Below, one piece after another: positions 17,597 through 25,808 of a DNA stretch of 64,000 nucleotides (positions are counted from its first letter, which is position 1; each line of letters opens with the position of its first letter). The DNA lies in the NCBI GenBank assembly GCA_034005525.1, contig JAVEUP010000001.1, positions 83,792-147,791 of the forward strand, read 5' to 3'. The position numbers and the translations under genes are program-made. The stretch comes from PWXP01 sp034005525. GTDB lineage: Bacteria > Planctomycetota > Planctomycetia > Pirellulales > Thermoguttaceae. Under the pieces are notes generated by a model. The model had not been told where the DNA came from. It searched no databases and was given only the letters and a program-made list of their open reading frames with translations.

Positions 17597-17671
17597 GAGT
17601 CCCAAGATACAGCAACGGATAAACCGACGCAAGCGACAGATCAAACGACGGCTGGACAAGAAACCCTGAAA
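17597..17671 (+). pseudogene. N-terminal fragment of a transposase (IS1380-like)
   Basis: A GTG codon 7 bases after GGAGG opens a 24-codon frame (VSPKIQQRINRRKRQIKRRL, then DKKP, stop). The very basic pattern of K/R-I-Q-R-R-L-D-K at a protein start is what I recall from IS1380-family transposases, which continue with a NIHYE-type motif. Here a stop follows at once and nothing further is preserved. Family assignment is from memory of the pattern only. Confidence 0.3.
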
Positions 17672-17979
17672 CATGCGACTCGTACACGCGGGGTTGTGGG
17701 GCGAAACGAACCCTCTCGAATACCCTGCTCGAAAACGTGCGTCAGCAGCGTAGCGGGGGCGGTTAGTACCCGGATAGACTCTGAGATGCTCGGAGGGTTG
17801 ATGCTGAAGCAGGCATTGCAGTATCGGATCACAAGGCAGTATTGTTCTTGTAGACATGGACGGTGGACCTCCTGTCCCATGCGTCCGTCCTCGGCGTTTG
17901 TGAATGGGCACAGTGTACAGAAGACCACGTCCTGCTTTCCGTATCAAGACCCTGCGGGCGTTCAGAAAAGGAGAGTCCT

Positions 17980-19524
17980 ATGAATCGGCGTCATTTCTTG
18001 GCAGCGGGCCTCGGCAGCGCAATGGCCGCTACGGTCACCAAGGTACGGTCGGAAACCGAAACACCGGACGGCCGGCAGCCGCAGCAGGAACCGGCCGGCA
18101 ACGGCGCGGCCCCCGACCCGGCTGCCACGAAGCTGGTGGTCAAGCCGGTGATGACCAATATCATCCACACGGCCGAATGGGAAGGCCCGTGCCGCTGGCG
18201 GTCCGTACCCGTCGAAGAGGAAAAGGGCCACACGGAGCGGAGCTTCGCCGCGTGGTCGAAGGACCTGGCACAGAACGGGCTGGGCAACCCCGACGACGTG
18301 CAGTTGCTTCCGCCGGGCCACGTTCGGTTTGCCGAAGACTTTGTCTTGCGCAAGGACGATCTGGAGCAGGTCGCCCGCGACGTCGGGCAGGCCGACGCCC
18401 TGTTCATCCATCCATCCGGCTCGTCGGTTGCCGCCTTCCAGCTTGGCGAGCAGTTCGACAAGCCGATCATCCTCCGGGGCCTGAACTGCCGTGTCGTCGA
18501 TATTGCGGCCTACACCCGCAGCAAGGGGCGGGAAGCGTTTGTCGCCGCCGATAGTGCGGAAATGGCCCGAATGCTCTCGCTCCTGCGGGCGCGCAAGGTC
18601 TTCCGGCAAACGCGAGTCTTGTTTCCCACCGACCGCGGGCTGCCCGCCTCGTGCTCGGTGGGCAGCATCTGGTGCCTCGATGGGCTGAAGGAGAAGTTGG
18701 GCGTTGAGGTGGAACTCATCACGTACAAAGAACTTGCCGCCGAGATGGATCGCCTCGCCGCCGACGCGGACGCCGCGCAAGCAGCCGAACAGGCCGCCGA
18801 CGAATTGATGCGCCAGGCCGACCGCTCATTCCTCGACCGGAAGTACGTAGCGTGCAGTTTCCGGTTCCACCAGGCCGTTGAAATCCTGATGGCCCGGCAC
18901 GGCTGCAACGCGTTCACTATAGAGTGCTTCGAACTGTGCTCGAGCCGGCTGGCCGAAAAATGGACCATCACGCCGTGCCTGGTGCATGCCCTCATGCAGA
19001 ACGGCCGGCGCGCCTCCTCCTGCGAGGGCGACCTGGGCCTGCTGCTGGCCATTCGCATGCTGATGTCGGTTTCGGGCAAGTCGTGCCATCAAGGCAACTC
19101 CGATCCGCGTACCGCCGACGCGTTCCGCATCAACCACAGCGCGCCGAGCATGAAGATGGCGGGCTTCGACCAGCCCGACATGCGGTTCCAGCTTGGCCGC
19201 TTCGTCCAGTCGGGCTGGGGCACCAAGGTGGTGGTCGATTTCATGGACCACCCGGAGCGGACGGTCACCGTCGCCCGCGTCGATCCCATGGCCGAGAAGC
19301 TTCTCGTACTGCGAGGGACGCTGATCGGCGCCAGCGGGTGGGACGAGGATCTGATTGGTTGTTCCGTCGAGGCGGTCATCCGGCCGCCCGAGGGGCGCGC
19401 CGACGAGTTCCTCCGCAAGCGGCTCGAGTTCGGCAACCATCTCCCATGGGTCTACGGCGACTGTACGGAAGCCTTATGCGAGCTTGCCCGCATGTTGAAA
19501 CTCGAAGTCGACCTGATCGCATAA
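17980..19524 (+). CDS. Tat-signal L-fucose/L-arabinose isomerase-like protein
   Basis: 514 residues starting at 17980 behind AAAGGAG. A Tat-type leader (MNRRHFLAAGLGSAMAA) is followed by an Ala/Pro-rich linker and a body resembling the sugar isomerase (FucI/AraA) fold. The C-terminal half carries SCEGDLGLLLAIRMLMSVSG and KSCHQGNSDPR, reminiscent of the E...D metal-binding segment of fucose isomerases, then DFMDHPERTVTVARVD. Cytosolic FucI has no leader, so a Tat signal is odd but common among planctomycete sugar proteins. The substrate is unknown. An imperfect hairpin 12 bases after the stop may terminate it. Confidence 0.7.
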   Translation: MNRRHFLAAGLGSAMAATVTKVRSETETPDGRQPQQEPAGNGAAPDPAATKLVVKPVMTNIIHTAEWEGPCRWRSVPVEEEKGHTERSFAAWSKDLAQNGLGNPDDVQLLPPGHVRFAEDFVLRKDDLEQVARDVGQADALFIHPSGSSVAAFQLGEQFDKPIILRGLNCRVVDIAAYTRSKGREAFVAADSAEMARMLSLLRARKVFRQTRVLFPTDRGLPASCSVGSIWCLDGLKEKLGVEVELITYKELAAEMDRLAADADAAQAAEQAADELMRQADRSFLDRKYVACSFRFHQAVEILMARHGCNAFTIECFELCSSRLAEKWTITPCLVHALMQNGRRASSCEGDLGLLLAIRMLMSVSGKSCHQGNSDPRTADAFRINHSAPSMKMAGFDQPDMRFQLGRFVQSGWGTKVVVDFMDHPERTVTVARVDPMAEKLLVLRGTLIGASGWDEDLIGCSVEAVIRPPEGRADEFLRKRLEFGNHLPWVYGDCTEALCELARMLKLEVDLIA

Positions 19525-19957
19525 CAAGAACCAGCGTAGGGTGGGTGGTTCCGGCTGTTTCAGCAGCCGGGTTCACCCACGCGCCAAACGGCCTCACACT
19601 TGGCAACGTACAAGCCAAGAAAAGCAACAGTCCGGGCGACCTGTAGGCCGGCACCGGACTGTCTCCCCCCCTGGGAAATCGATTCTCGGTAGCGGATGGC
19701 GATTCGAGGTTGGCAACTGTTACTGAGCGATGCCCTAGATATCGGCACAATTGGCCGGGCAACTTTGGCAGAGTTTGCCGGTTTTGACGGCTATTTCAAT
19801 TACCGGTCTTGCCTAGAACCCTTCATTTCCACTATTGTTCCGCCTGAGCCGGATCGGGCTCATAAACCTTGCCGATTACGCCGATTTTGAGGATTGCGCG
19901 GCCCCTGGTGCGCGCTCCGCGCTGAAGATCCCCCCAACCTGAGTACAGAGACACGCC
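19525..19957. other. 433-base intergenic region with two hairpins
   Basis: No gene is seen. It contains a fragment related to the sub-terminal arm of the MITE family (19536-19578, GTAGGGTGGGT...CACCCAC), which can fold, a second inverted repeat CAGTCCGG...CCGGACTG (19631-19664), and upstream sequence of the ExbB-like operon. Confidence 0.5.
19536..19578. repeat. GTAGGGTGGGT-type hairpin, MITE-family fragment or terminator
   Basis: GTGGGTG pairs with CACCCAC and GGCTG with CAGCC inside it. The left arm GTAGGGTGGGT matches the sub-terminal motif of the elements at 7985-8165 and 42493-42655. Lying 12 bases past a stop codon, it may act as a terminator-like structure, though no T tract follows. 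Confidence 0.45.
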
Positions 19958-21268
19958 GTGAAGAACGCCAACCGACCGACCATGTTCATCATCCGTTCAC
20001 CCATTCTCTGGGGGCTAACGGCTGCCGCCGGTTTTTACGGGCTCGTCCACGGCGGCCTGATCGACCACCCGCTGGTCCAGCGATACTTCGCCAGCCACCC
20101 GGTGGAATACGTGGCGACGGGGATGTTCTTCATCGGGCTGGCCATGCTCGCGTTGCGCGGCATGGAATTGCTCGGCCAGTACCCTCTGCTGGGACACGAA
20201 TTGCTGGGGGCGGACCTCGCGGAACGCGACACGGTGAAGGCGGCCGATCTGTTGCTGTCGCGATTGGACCGCGTTCCCGACGTCCATCGGAACAATACGC
20301 TCGTGCGACGGCTCCGCGACGCACTGAAGCACGTGCGTGCCCGGGGATCGACCGACGCCGTCGATGAACAGCTTGCCCAACTGGCCGACGCCGAGGCCGA
20401 CCGGACGCATCAGAGCTACGCCCTGTTTCGGGTGATCGTCTGGGCCATTCCGATCTTGGGGTTCCTGGGCACCGTCATCGGCATCACGCACGCGCTTGCC
20501 AACCTGGCTCCGGACCAGCTCGAGAACTCGCTGCCGTCGGTGATGGACGGCCTCGGCGTGGCGTTCGACACCACCGCCCTGGCCCTGGCGCTGACCATTG
20601 TGCTGATGTTCGCGCAGTTCCTCATTAGCCGTGCGGAAGACACCCTGCTGCGCCGCGTTGACGAGCAGGCGCGCGAAGAACTGGAAGGCCGTTTTGAAGT
20701 GGCCGATTCCGGCCACAACGACTGGCTGCCGGCCATCCGTCCGATGACCGACGCGCTGGTCCAGGTGACCGAGCGGCTGGTCGAGCGGCAGGCGGCCGTT
20801 TGGCGGGAATCGATCGACGCGGCGGCCGGGCGTTGGACAGGCATGGCCGACGAAGCCGGCCGACGGCTTCGCGAGGCGCTGGACGCCGCGCTGGTCGAGG
20901 GACTGAAGGCCCACGGCCGCGAAATGCGCCAGGCTCAGCAAGCGATCGCCGAACAGCAGCGGCACCATTGGGACCAGGTGGAAAAGGCCCAGGTCCAAGG
21001 CACCCATGCCATGGCATCGCTGCAAGCGTCGCTGGCGCACCAGGCGGAGGTCCTGGAGCGGGCTGTCGCCGCCGTGGGCGAGGTGACCTCGCTGGAGAAG
21101 ACGCTGAACCGGAACCTGGCCGCCCTGCGCGGCGCACAGAACTTCGAGAAGACCGTGCTCAGTTTGGCTGCGGCCATTCCCCTGATTTCCGCCCGGTTGG
21201 CCGAACTGCCCGACAACGTGCCGGACGTCGAACTCGAGCCGGCATCACACGCTCCCAAGGCGGCATGA
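19958..21268 (+). CDS. MotA/TolQ/ExbB-like proton channel protein with long cytoplasmic tail
   Basis: 436 residues. Predicted membrane helices are at about 12-30, 52-68, 157-180 and 202-224. The last two carry the TolQ/ExbB signature: IPILGFLGTVIGITHAL with T172, and GVAFDTTALALALTIVLMF with T205/T206. A tail of about 200 residues follows, rich in Ala/Glu/Gln/Arg and predicted to be helical or coiled-coil, unlike short ExbB. The GTG at 19958 is used; ATG at 19982 is possible. The next gene starts inside the stop codon (ATGA), so translation is coupled. It is presumably the pentameric channel of a proton-driven motor with the two following proteins. Confidence 0.85.
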   Translation: MKNANRPTMFIIRSPILWGLTAAAGFYGLVHGGLIDHPLVQRYFASHPVEYVATGMFFIGLAMLALRGMELLGQYPLLGHELLGADLAERDTVKAADLLLSRLDRVPDVHRNNTLVRRLRDALKHVRARGSTDAVDEQLAQLADAEADRTHQSYALFRVIVWAIPILGFLGTVIGITHALANLAPDQLENSLPSVMDGLGVAFDTTALALALTIVLMFAQFLISRAEDTLLRRVDEQAREELEGRFEVADSGHNDWLPAIRPMTDALVQVTERLVERQAAVWRESIDAAAGRWTGMADEAGRRLREALDAALVEGLKAHGREMRQAQQAIAEQQRHHWDQVEKAQVQGTHAMASLQASLAHQAEVLERAVAAVGEVTSLEKTLNRNLAALRGAQNFEKTVLSLAAAIPLISARLAELPDNVPDVELEPASHAPKAA

Positions 21269-23016
21269 AACGAATCGGCCACGCACGACGACGGGTCCGC
21301 GCCGCTTCGGCCGCGGGCCTTTCGATGTTCCCCTTCCTGGCGGTGCTCATTTGCACCATCGGGTCGCTCGTGGTCTTGCTAGTGGTCATTACGCGGCAGG
21401 CGCGGCTTCAAGCAGCCGCCGCGGCGACCGAGGCGGCGGCCGAGGCGCACCGCGACGCCGAGGCGGATCGCGAAATGGCCGCGTGGCGCATCGAGCAATT
21501 GCAGGAATCGCGAGAAAGGACCCTCGAACAACTCGCCGACCTGCGCAATACGCTGGGCCACCTGGAAGATCATGCCCGCACGCTCGAAACCCAGCTCCGC
21601 GAGTTGGAACGCATCGGCGAAGCGCTTGCGCACGGTCACGATTCCTCGCGGCGTGCGGCGATTGAAGCAGAACTCGAGCGGACCAGTGCCGAAATCAGAA
21701 CGGCGGAGCAGGCGTTGGCCGACGCCGAGCGGCAGGCGGCCGGCCGTCTCCCGTCGTTCGCAGTCATTCCCTACCAGGGCCCGAACGAAACTCGGCGCCG
21801 GCCCATCTACATCGAGTGCCGGGGCGATGCCGTTGTCTTGCAGCCGGAGGGAATCATGCTGCGGGCGGACGACTTCGACGGCCCCGACGGCCCGGGCAAC
21901 CCGCTGGCTGCCGCATTGCGCGCGAAGCGGGAATACCTGCTCGCCTACGGCAATCTCGATCCGCGGCAAGCGGGTGAGCCGTACCCGTTGCTCATCGTCC
22001 GTCCCAACGGCATTGTGGCCTACTACGCCGCTCGCCAAGCCATGAGTTCCTGGCGTTCGGAGTTCGGATATGAGCTGGTCGAAAGCGACTGGAAGATCGA
22101 GTTCCAGCAGCCCGATCCGCAGTTGGCCGATCTGCTTCAGAAGACGGTCGAGTCGGCCCGGGTGCGGCGGGAGCAGCTTGCCGCTGCGGCGCCCCGGCAC
22201 TACGGATCGCAACGCGGCCAGGTCACGTACCGGGCGGCGCCGGGCGGCGGAATCACCGTGGACGGAGTGCGGCCGGAACCGGTCCGCCCTGCGCAGAGAT
22301 ACGCGCGCCCCGGCGGCGCGTCGCCGTCGCGATCCACGACGGCAGGCGGTGCTGAGCCTGGTGAGGGATTTGGCGCCCCGGGCGCCGCCCCGGGCACCGA
22401 AGATTACGGACTGTCCGACCCGGCACGCCCCGATACTTCGCCCGGCAGCAGCGGTGGCTTCTCTCGCGCAACGGCCGGCCGACACGCTTCGGCCAATGCT
22501 GGGGACCAACCCGGCCACGCTGCCGGGGTCCAGGCTTCCGGGGCCCAGGCTTCCCGGGCTGCGACCGCCGGCTCGGGCGCGACGCGCTCGGGAAGCGGCC
22601 AGCCGGCAACCGACGGCGAAGGAACACCGCTTCAATTGGGCGAATGGCGCGACCCCGAAACGCTCCGCCCGGTGGCCGACAAGAAGGGGCGCGACTGGGC
22701 GCTGCCCAACGCCAGCCAACGCGCCACGCCCATTACGCGGCCGGTGCGGATAGAATGCCACCCGGACCGGCTGGTACTGCCCTCCGCTGCCGGCGCCGCC
22801 GGAGGCCGCACCGTGTGGCTGGGCGACAGTACGGCGAAGTCGGTCGATGAACTGGTGACCGCCGTGTGGGACGTGATTGACGGTTGGGGAATCGCCGGGC
22901 GCGACATGTACTGGAGCCCCGTGCTCGAAATGCGGGTTGCCCCCGCGGCAGAGAGCCGCTTCGCCGACCTCGAAGTGCTGCTCAGCGGCAGTGGTTTCAG
23001 CCTGGAGCGACTATGA
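21265..23016 (+). CDS. ExbD-like single-TM protein with coiled coil and duplicated periplasmic module (no TM Asp)
   Basis: 583 residues. One N-terminal helix (21-44) begins MFPFLAVLICTIG, which resembles the start of ExbD/TolR/MotB helices but has A26 where the proton-carrying Asp is expected. A long coiled coil (about 48-160) follows, then a module 179-280 opening RPIYIEC and containing LIVRPNGIVAYYAARQAM, a disordered Gly/Ala/Ser/Pro linker (about 330-455), and a second module 492-583 opening RPVRIEC. The two modules look like a duplication of an ExbD-type periplasmic domain. Its start overlaps the stop of the channel gene and its stop overlaps the next start. No OmpA peptidoglycan-binding domain is seen. 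I know of no assigned function. Confidence 0.7.
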   Translation: MKRIGHARRRVRAASAAGLSMFPFLAVLICTIGSLVVLLVVITRQARLQAAAAATEAAAEAHRDAEADREMAAWRIEQLQESRERTLEQLADLRNTLGHLEDHARTLETQLRELERIGEALAHGHDSSRRAAIEAELERTSAEIRTAEQALADAERQAAGRLPSFAVIPYQGPNETRRRPIYIECRGDAVVLQPEGIMLRADDFDGPDGPGNPLAAALRAKREYLLAYGNLDPRQAGEPYPLLIVRPNGIVAYYAARQAMSSWRSEFGYELVESDWKIEFQQPDPQLADLLQKTVESARVRREQLAAAAPRHYGSQRGQVTYRAAPGGGITVDGVRPEPVRPAQRYARPGGASPSRSTTAGGAEPGEGFGAPGAAPGTEDYGLSDPARPDTSPGSSGGFSRATAGRHASANAGDQPGHAAGVQASGAQASRAATAGSGATRSGSGQPATDGEGTPLQLGEWRDPETLRPVADKKGRDWALPNASQRATPITRPVRIECHPDRLVLPSAAGAAGGRTVWLGDSTAKSVDELVTAVWDVIDGWGIAGRDMYWSPVLEMRVAPAAESRFADLEVLLSGSGFSLERL

Positions 23017-24023
23017 GACCTACCCGCCACGACACCGCCGATGCGCCCGGCCAGGATTCCTTCATGGACATTCTGGCCAACATCACGGGCATCCTCATCA
23101 TTCTGGTAATGGTCATGGGCGTACGTGCCGGGCGGGCGCCGGTTGAAGTCGCTCCGATGGACTTGCCCGAGGAGCACGAAGAACTCCGCGACGTCCTGGC
23201 CGCCGAGGCTTCGCTGCGCAACGAGGTGCTCGAATTGGCCGACGAAGCCTCGCGCCTGCAAGAGGCCGCCATTGCCCGCGGACGCCATCGCCTCGTGCTC
23301 GCCGCAGCGAAGGTCGAAATGGAACAGGAGTTGGCCGCCCGCCGCGCCGAACTCGATGCCGAACAGCAGGCGGCTTTGGACCTTAGCCGCAGGCTGGCGG
23401 AAGCCCGCGAAAGCCTCGCAACGCTTGAGCGCCGGCGCATTGCGGCCGAGACGGTGCAACCCGAGACGGTGGTTATCGAGAGCTACCCCACGCCCATCAG
23501 CCGCACGGTTCACGGCAATGAGGTCCATTTTCAACTGCTCGACGGCGGCATCACACGCGTGCCCATGAAGGAACTCGTCGAGCAGCTTGAAGAGGAACTG
23601 GTCCGGAAGAAGGACCACTTGCGGGAGAGCCGGGTCTACACGGACACGCTCGGGCCGATCGACGGCTTCCGCATGCGATACAAGTTAGAGCGCAACGACA
23701 TTGGGCACGAAACCGGCTATGGTGTCGCTCGCATCGGCAGCGTAGTGCAGCTTACGCTTGCCGAGTTCCTTCCGGTAGCCAACTATCCGGCCGAGCCGGT
23801 CGACGCCGCGCTCCGACCCGAGTCCGACTTCCGCAAGTCGCTCGCCTCGCTCCGCCCGGGGCGCACCACGATCACGCTCTGGACCTACCCCAGCGAGTTC
23901 GACTCCTTCCGCCGTCTTCGCAAAGAGCTCTACCACCTCGGCTTTGCCGTCGCCGCCCGCCCCCTCCCCGAAGGCACCCCCATCAGCGGCTCGCCCGACG
24001 GCACGCGGTCGGCGGCGCAGTAG
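23013..24023 (+). CDS. ExbD/MotB-like single-TM coiled-coil protein (TM Asp present)
   Basis: 336 residues starting in an ATGA overlap with the previous gene. The single helix (18-38) starts FMDILANITGILIILVMV; D19 sits where ExbD, TolR and MotB carry their proton-binding Asp. A coiled coil follows (about 53-145), then a C-terminal domain with FRMRYKLERND, TTITLWTYPSEFDSFRRLRK and a conserved-looking end GSPDGTRSAAQ. The last part resembles the strand-helix-strand of ExbD-type domains. With the preceding acid-less paralogue it may form a heterodimeric rod inside the ExbB-like pentamer. What force it delivers is unknown. Confidence 0.72.
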   Translation: MRPTRHDTADAPGQDSFMDILANITGILIILVMVMGVRAGRAPVEVAPMDLPEEHEELRDVLAAEASLRNEVLELADEASRLQEAAIARGRHRLVLAAAKVEMEQELAARRAELDAEQQAALDLSRRLAEARESLATLERRRIAAETVQPETVVIESYPTPISRTVHGNEVHFQLLDGGITRVPMKELVEQLEEELVRKKDHLRESRVYTDTLGPIDGFRMRYKLERNDIGHETGYGVARIGSVVQLTLAEFLPVANYPAEPVDAALRPESDFRKSLASLRPGRTTITLWTYPSEFDSFRRLRKELYHLGFAVAARPLPEGTPISGSPDGTRSAAQ

Positions 24024-24226
24024 GGTGTTCATGGCGGCGCGCCCGTTGAGCAAGCTGCTAACCTGGCGGCCGCACTGCTGTACCAGCGTCGGGGGGCGTG
24101 GCAGAAGTGTCCCAAGGCCGGTAGAATGCGATCGTGGATGGTAACCCTTGATGAAGCCGGTGGCCAGTCCCTTTCAGTCGGACGGCCGAACGACTCGGGG
24201 GCGTGGATGGAGGTGTGCAAACCGAA

Positions 24227-25081
24227 ATGGCTGACCAATTCGACCCGACGCCTCTTCCTGACCCTATCGAGATCGAGTGTGTAGCCCAGTTGGTGGAGTG
24301 GGTCGAAAAGTGGAAGTGGGGCCCGCCCCCGACACGTGCGTCCTTGTGGTTCCGGGGGCATCGGCAACGCGTGGGTGTATTGCAGCCTGCCTTTCTCCGT
24401 TCCAACGTGGAGGAGCTTATTACCGAAGGTCGGTCGTGGGCTGCCTCTGAGTCCGAGTGGGGCGGGCCGGTAGGGTCTGGCGAATGCGAGTTCAATAAGG
24501 AGTTCCGCTGCCGTGCGGCTTCATTTGTGAGGGATCCGGATGATTTTGTCGAATTGTATTTCCTTGCACAGCACTACGGGCTGCCCACCCGGCTGCTTGA
24601 TTGGACAACAAATCCCCTGGCCGCCTTGTTCTTTGCTGTATCTGGCGACTTGAGGGAGGACGGTGAAGTTGTGGTCATGCCGCCGCGCTATGCGGCTGGC
24701 GAAGGCAAGTGCATTTACGTTGCGTCTCCAAAATGGGACCCACTTCTGAAACAGGCTGTGTCGGCACTTTTTGGACCGGCGGATATGCCGAACGACGCAC
24801 AGCCCGTTTTGTACGTTCAGCCGGACGTGACCGATTTTCGAATATCCCAACAGGGCTCGCGCTTCTCGTTGCACACGACGAACCAGCCGGCCTTTCCTGA
24901 AAAGGCGATTGTCCGGCTGCGCGTACCGGCAGATGTGAAATGGAAACTGGCCATGTCGTTGCGAACGATGGGACTCACGTGGGTTTCACTTTTCGGCGAT
25001 TTGCAGCATCTATGCCGTGAGATGGCCGACAAGATTGGCGTGCACCTGCCCGGCGAATTCGACGGCCCCTGCCCCCCGTAG
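24227..25081 (+). CDS. FRG domain-containing protein
   Basis: 284 residues from ATG 24227 (GGAGG 13 bases upstream); a GTG at 24203 would add eight residues. The FRG domain is clear: LWFRGHR at 40-46 (the namesake F-R-G), then FLAQHYGLPTRLLDWTTNP at 112-130 and ALFFAVSG. FRG-domain proteins are often found in defence loci and are suspected nucleic-acid or nucleotide-targeting effectors, but no activity is firmly established to my knowledge. It sits 200 bases after the ExbB-like operon and before a HipA-like relic and a toxin-antitoxin-like operon, a context that supports a conflict role. Confidence 0.85.
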   Translation: MADQFDPTPLPDPIEIECVAQLVEWVEKWKWGPPPTRASLWFRGHRQRVGVLQPAFLRSNVEELITEGRSWAASESEWGGPVGSGECEFNKEFRCRAASFVRDPDDFVELYFLAQHYGLPTRLLDWTTNPLAALFFAVSGDLREDGEVVVMPPRYAAGEGKCIYVASPKWDPLLKQAVSALFGPADMPNDAQPVLYVQPDVTDFRISQQGSRFSLHTTNQPAFPEKAIVRLRVPADVKWKLAMSLRTMGLTWVSLFGDLQHLCREMADKIGVHLPGEFDGPCPP

Positions 25082-25118
25082 CAACGCCGCAAGTGACTGA
25101 ACCGCCGGTGAGGTTTCT

Positions 25119-25350
25119 ATGAACACGTTTCCGATTCGCCGCATCGAACGCAGCCGGGCCCAATCCGTCGAGCCCCTGGGGAGCAAGCCGAAGTTCCGGT
25201 TCCTCGAGGGCCGACCGGCGGCTGTTGTCCAAGGGCGAAGACCGCGGCACGGGTGAGGTTGGGGCAGTCGCATGGGGAATGCGTGCCCTGCAGAAGGAGT
25301 GCTTGCTAGATGGGCTAGTAGCCGATACCATGAATAAGTGGAATAGGACA
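25119..25350 (+). pseudogene. Frameshifted N-terminal relic of a HipA-like kinase
   Basis: An ATG at 25119 opens a 45-codon frame containing VEPLGSKPKFRF, then the frame closes. Shifting one base at about 25222 restores LLSKGEDRGTGE. Together these resemble the start of HipA-type kinases, which in my memory read LGTKPKFWF...LFKxxRxGTGENWAEK. The similarity ends there and the rest of the kinase is absent. I read this as a truncated, frameshifted toxin-kinase remnant within the defence-like island. The evidence is pattern memory only. Confidence 0.4.
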
Positions 25351-25808
25351 TGTCGCTAACGCAGAACGAGTTTGAGGCCATTCTCGCGGACAACACCAAA
25401 CGTATCGATGCCGACATTTCCTGGAGCGAGGATGAGGACCACTCGCCTAGTGTCGAGTTTCGTGCGGAGGTGCGATCCGACGCCGGTTATCCGCTGTTCG
25501 TGCGAGGGAGCTATAATCCGTTGGCCCAGACGCTCACCTACTGTGTGATCCATCGTGGAGCCGGCCGCATATATGGACTCGACTTGGGCAAAGACCACCA
25601 TAACCCAGATTGCCACGACGTGGGTCGGCGCCACAAACACCGCTGGAATGAACCTGTCCGCGATAAGGAAGCCTATCCTCCCAGCGACATCACCGCGCCG
25701 GCGAGTGATCCCGTGGCCGTTTGGCGACAGTTTTGTCAGGAAGCCGGTATTCAGCATGACTACGCGATGCATGAACCACCTCCGGTCCAGTTGGAGATGT
25801 TCGAATGA
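25350..25808 (+). CDS. DUF6978-like hypothetical protein
   Basis: 152 residues. Recognisable blocks are FEAILADNTKRIDADISW, a beta-rich middle (FVRGSYNPLAQTLTYCVIH, RIYGLDLGKDHHNP) and a His/Cys-rich stretch (HHNPDCHDVGRRHKHRWNE) that could bind metal. I recall this pattern as DUF6978, usually found directly before a DUF1828 gene, but could not verify the number. The ATGA overlap (25805-25808) couples it to the next gene. It heads a four-gene operon ending in a PIN-domain protein. It could be an antitoxin-like or sensor component; function unknown. Confidence 0.6.
   Translation: MSLTQNEFEAILADNTKRIDADISWSEDEDHSPSVEFRAEVRSDAGYPLFVRGSYNPLAQTLTYCVIHRGAGRIYGLDLGKDHHNPDCHDVGRRHKHRWNEPVRDKEAYPPSDITAPASDPVAVWRQFCQEAGIQHDYAMHEPPPVQLEMFE

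Larger units (their letters stand above)
17449..17979. other. 531-base intergenic region with transposase relic
   Basis: It holds a foldback (17511-17596) and directly after it a short coding relic (17597-17671). The remaining 300 bases up to the sugar-isomerase-like gene show stop codons in every frame and no recognisable gene. The region looks like the remains of an insertion. Confidence 0.5.

Noticed and set aside
22200..22640. Separate gene in the Gly/Ala/Ser/Pro-rich stretch of the first ExbD-like gene
   Set aside because: The frame is continuous with flanking modules that resemble each other, so it is a disordered linker.
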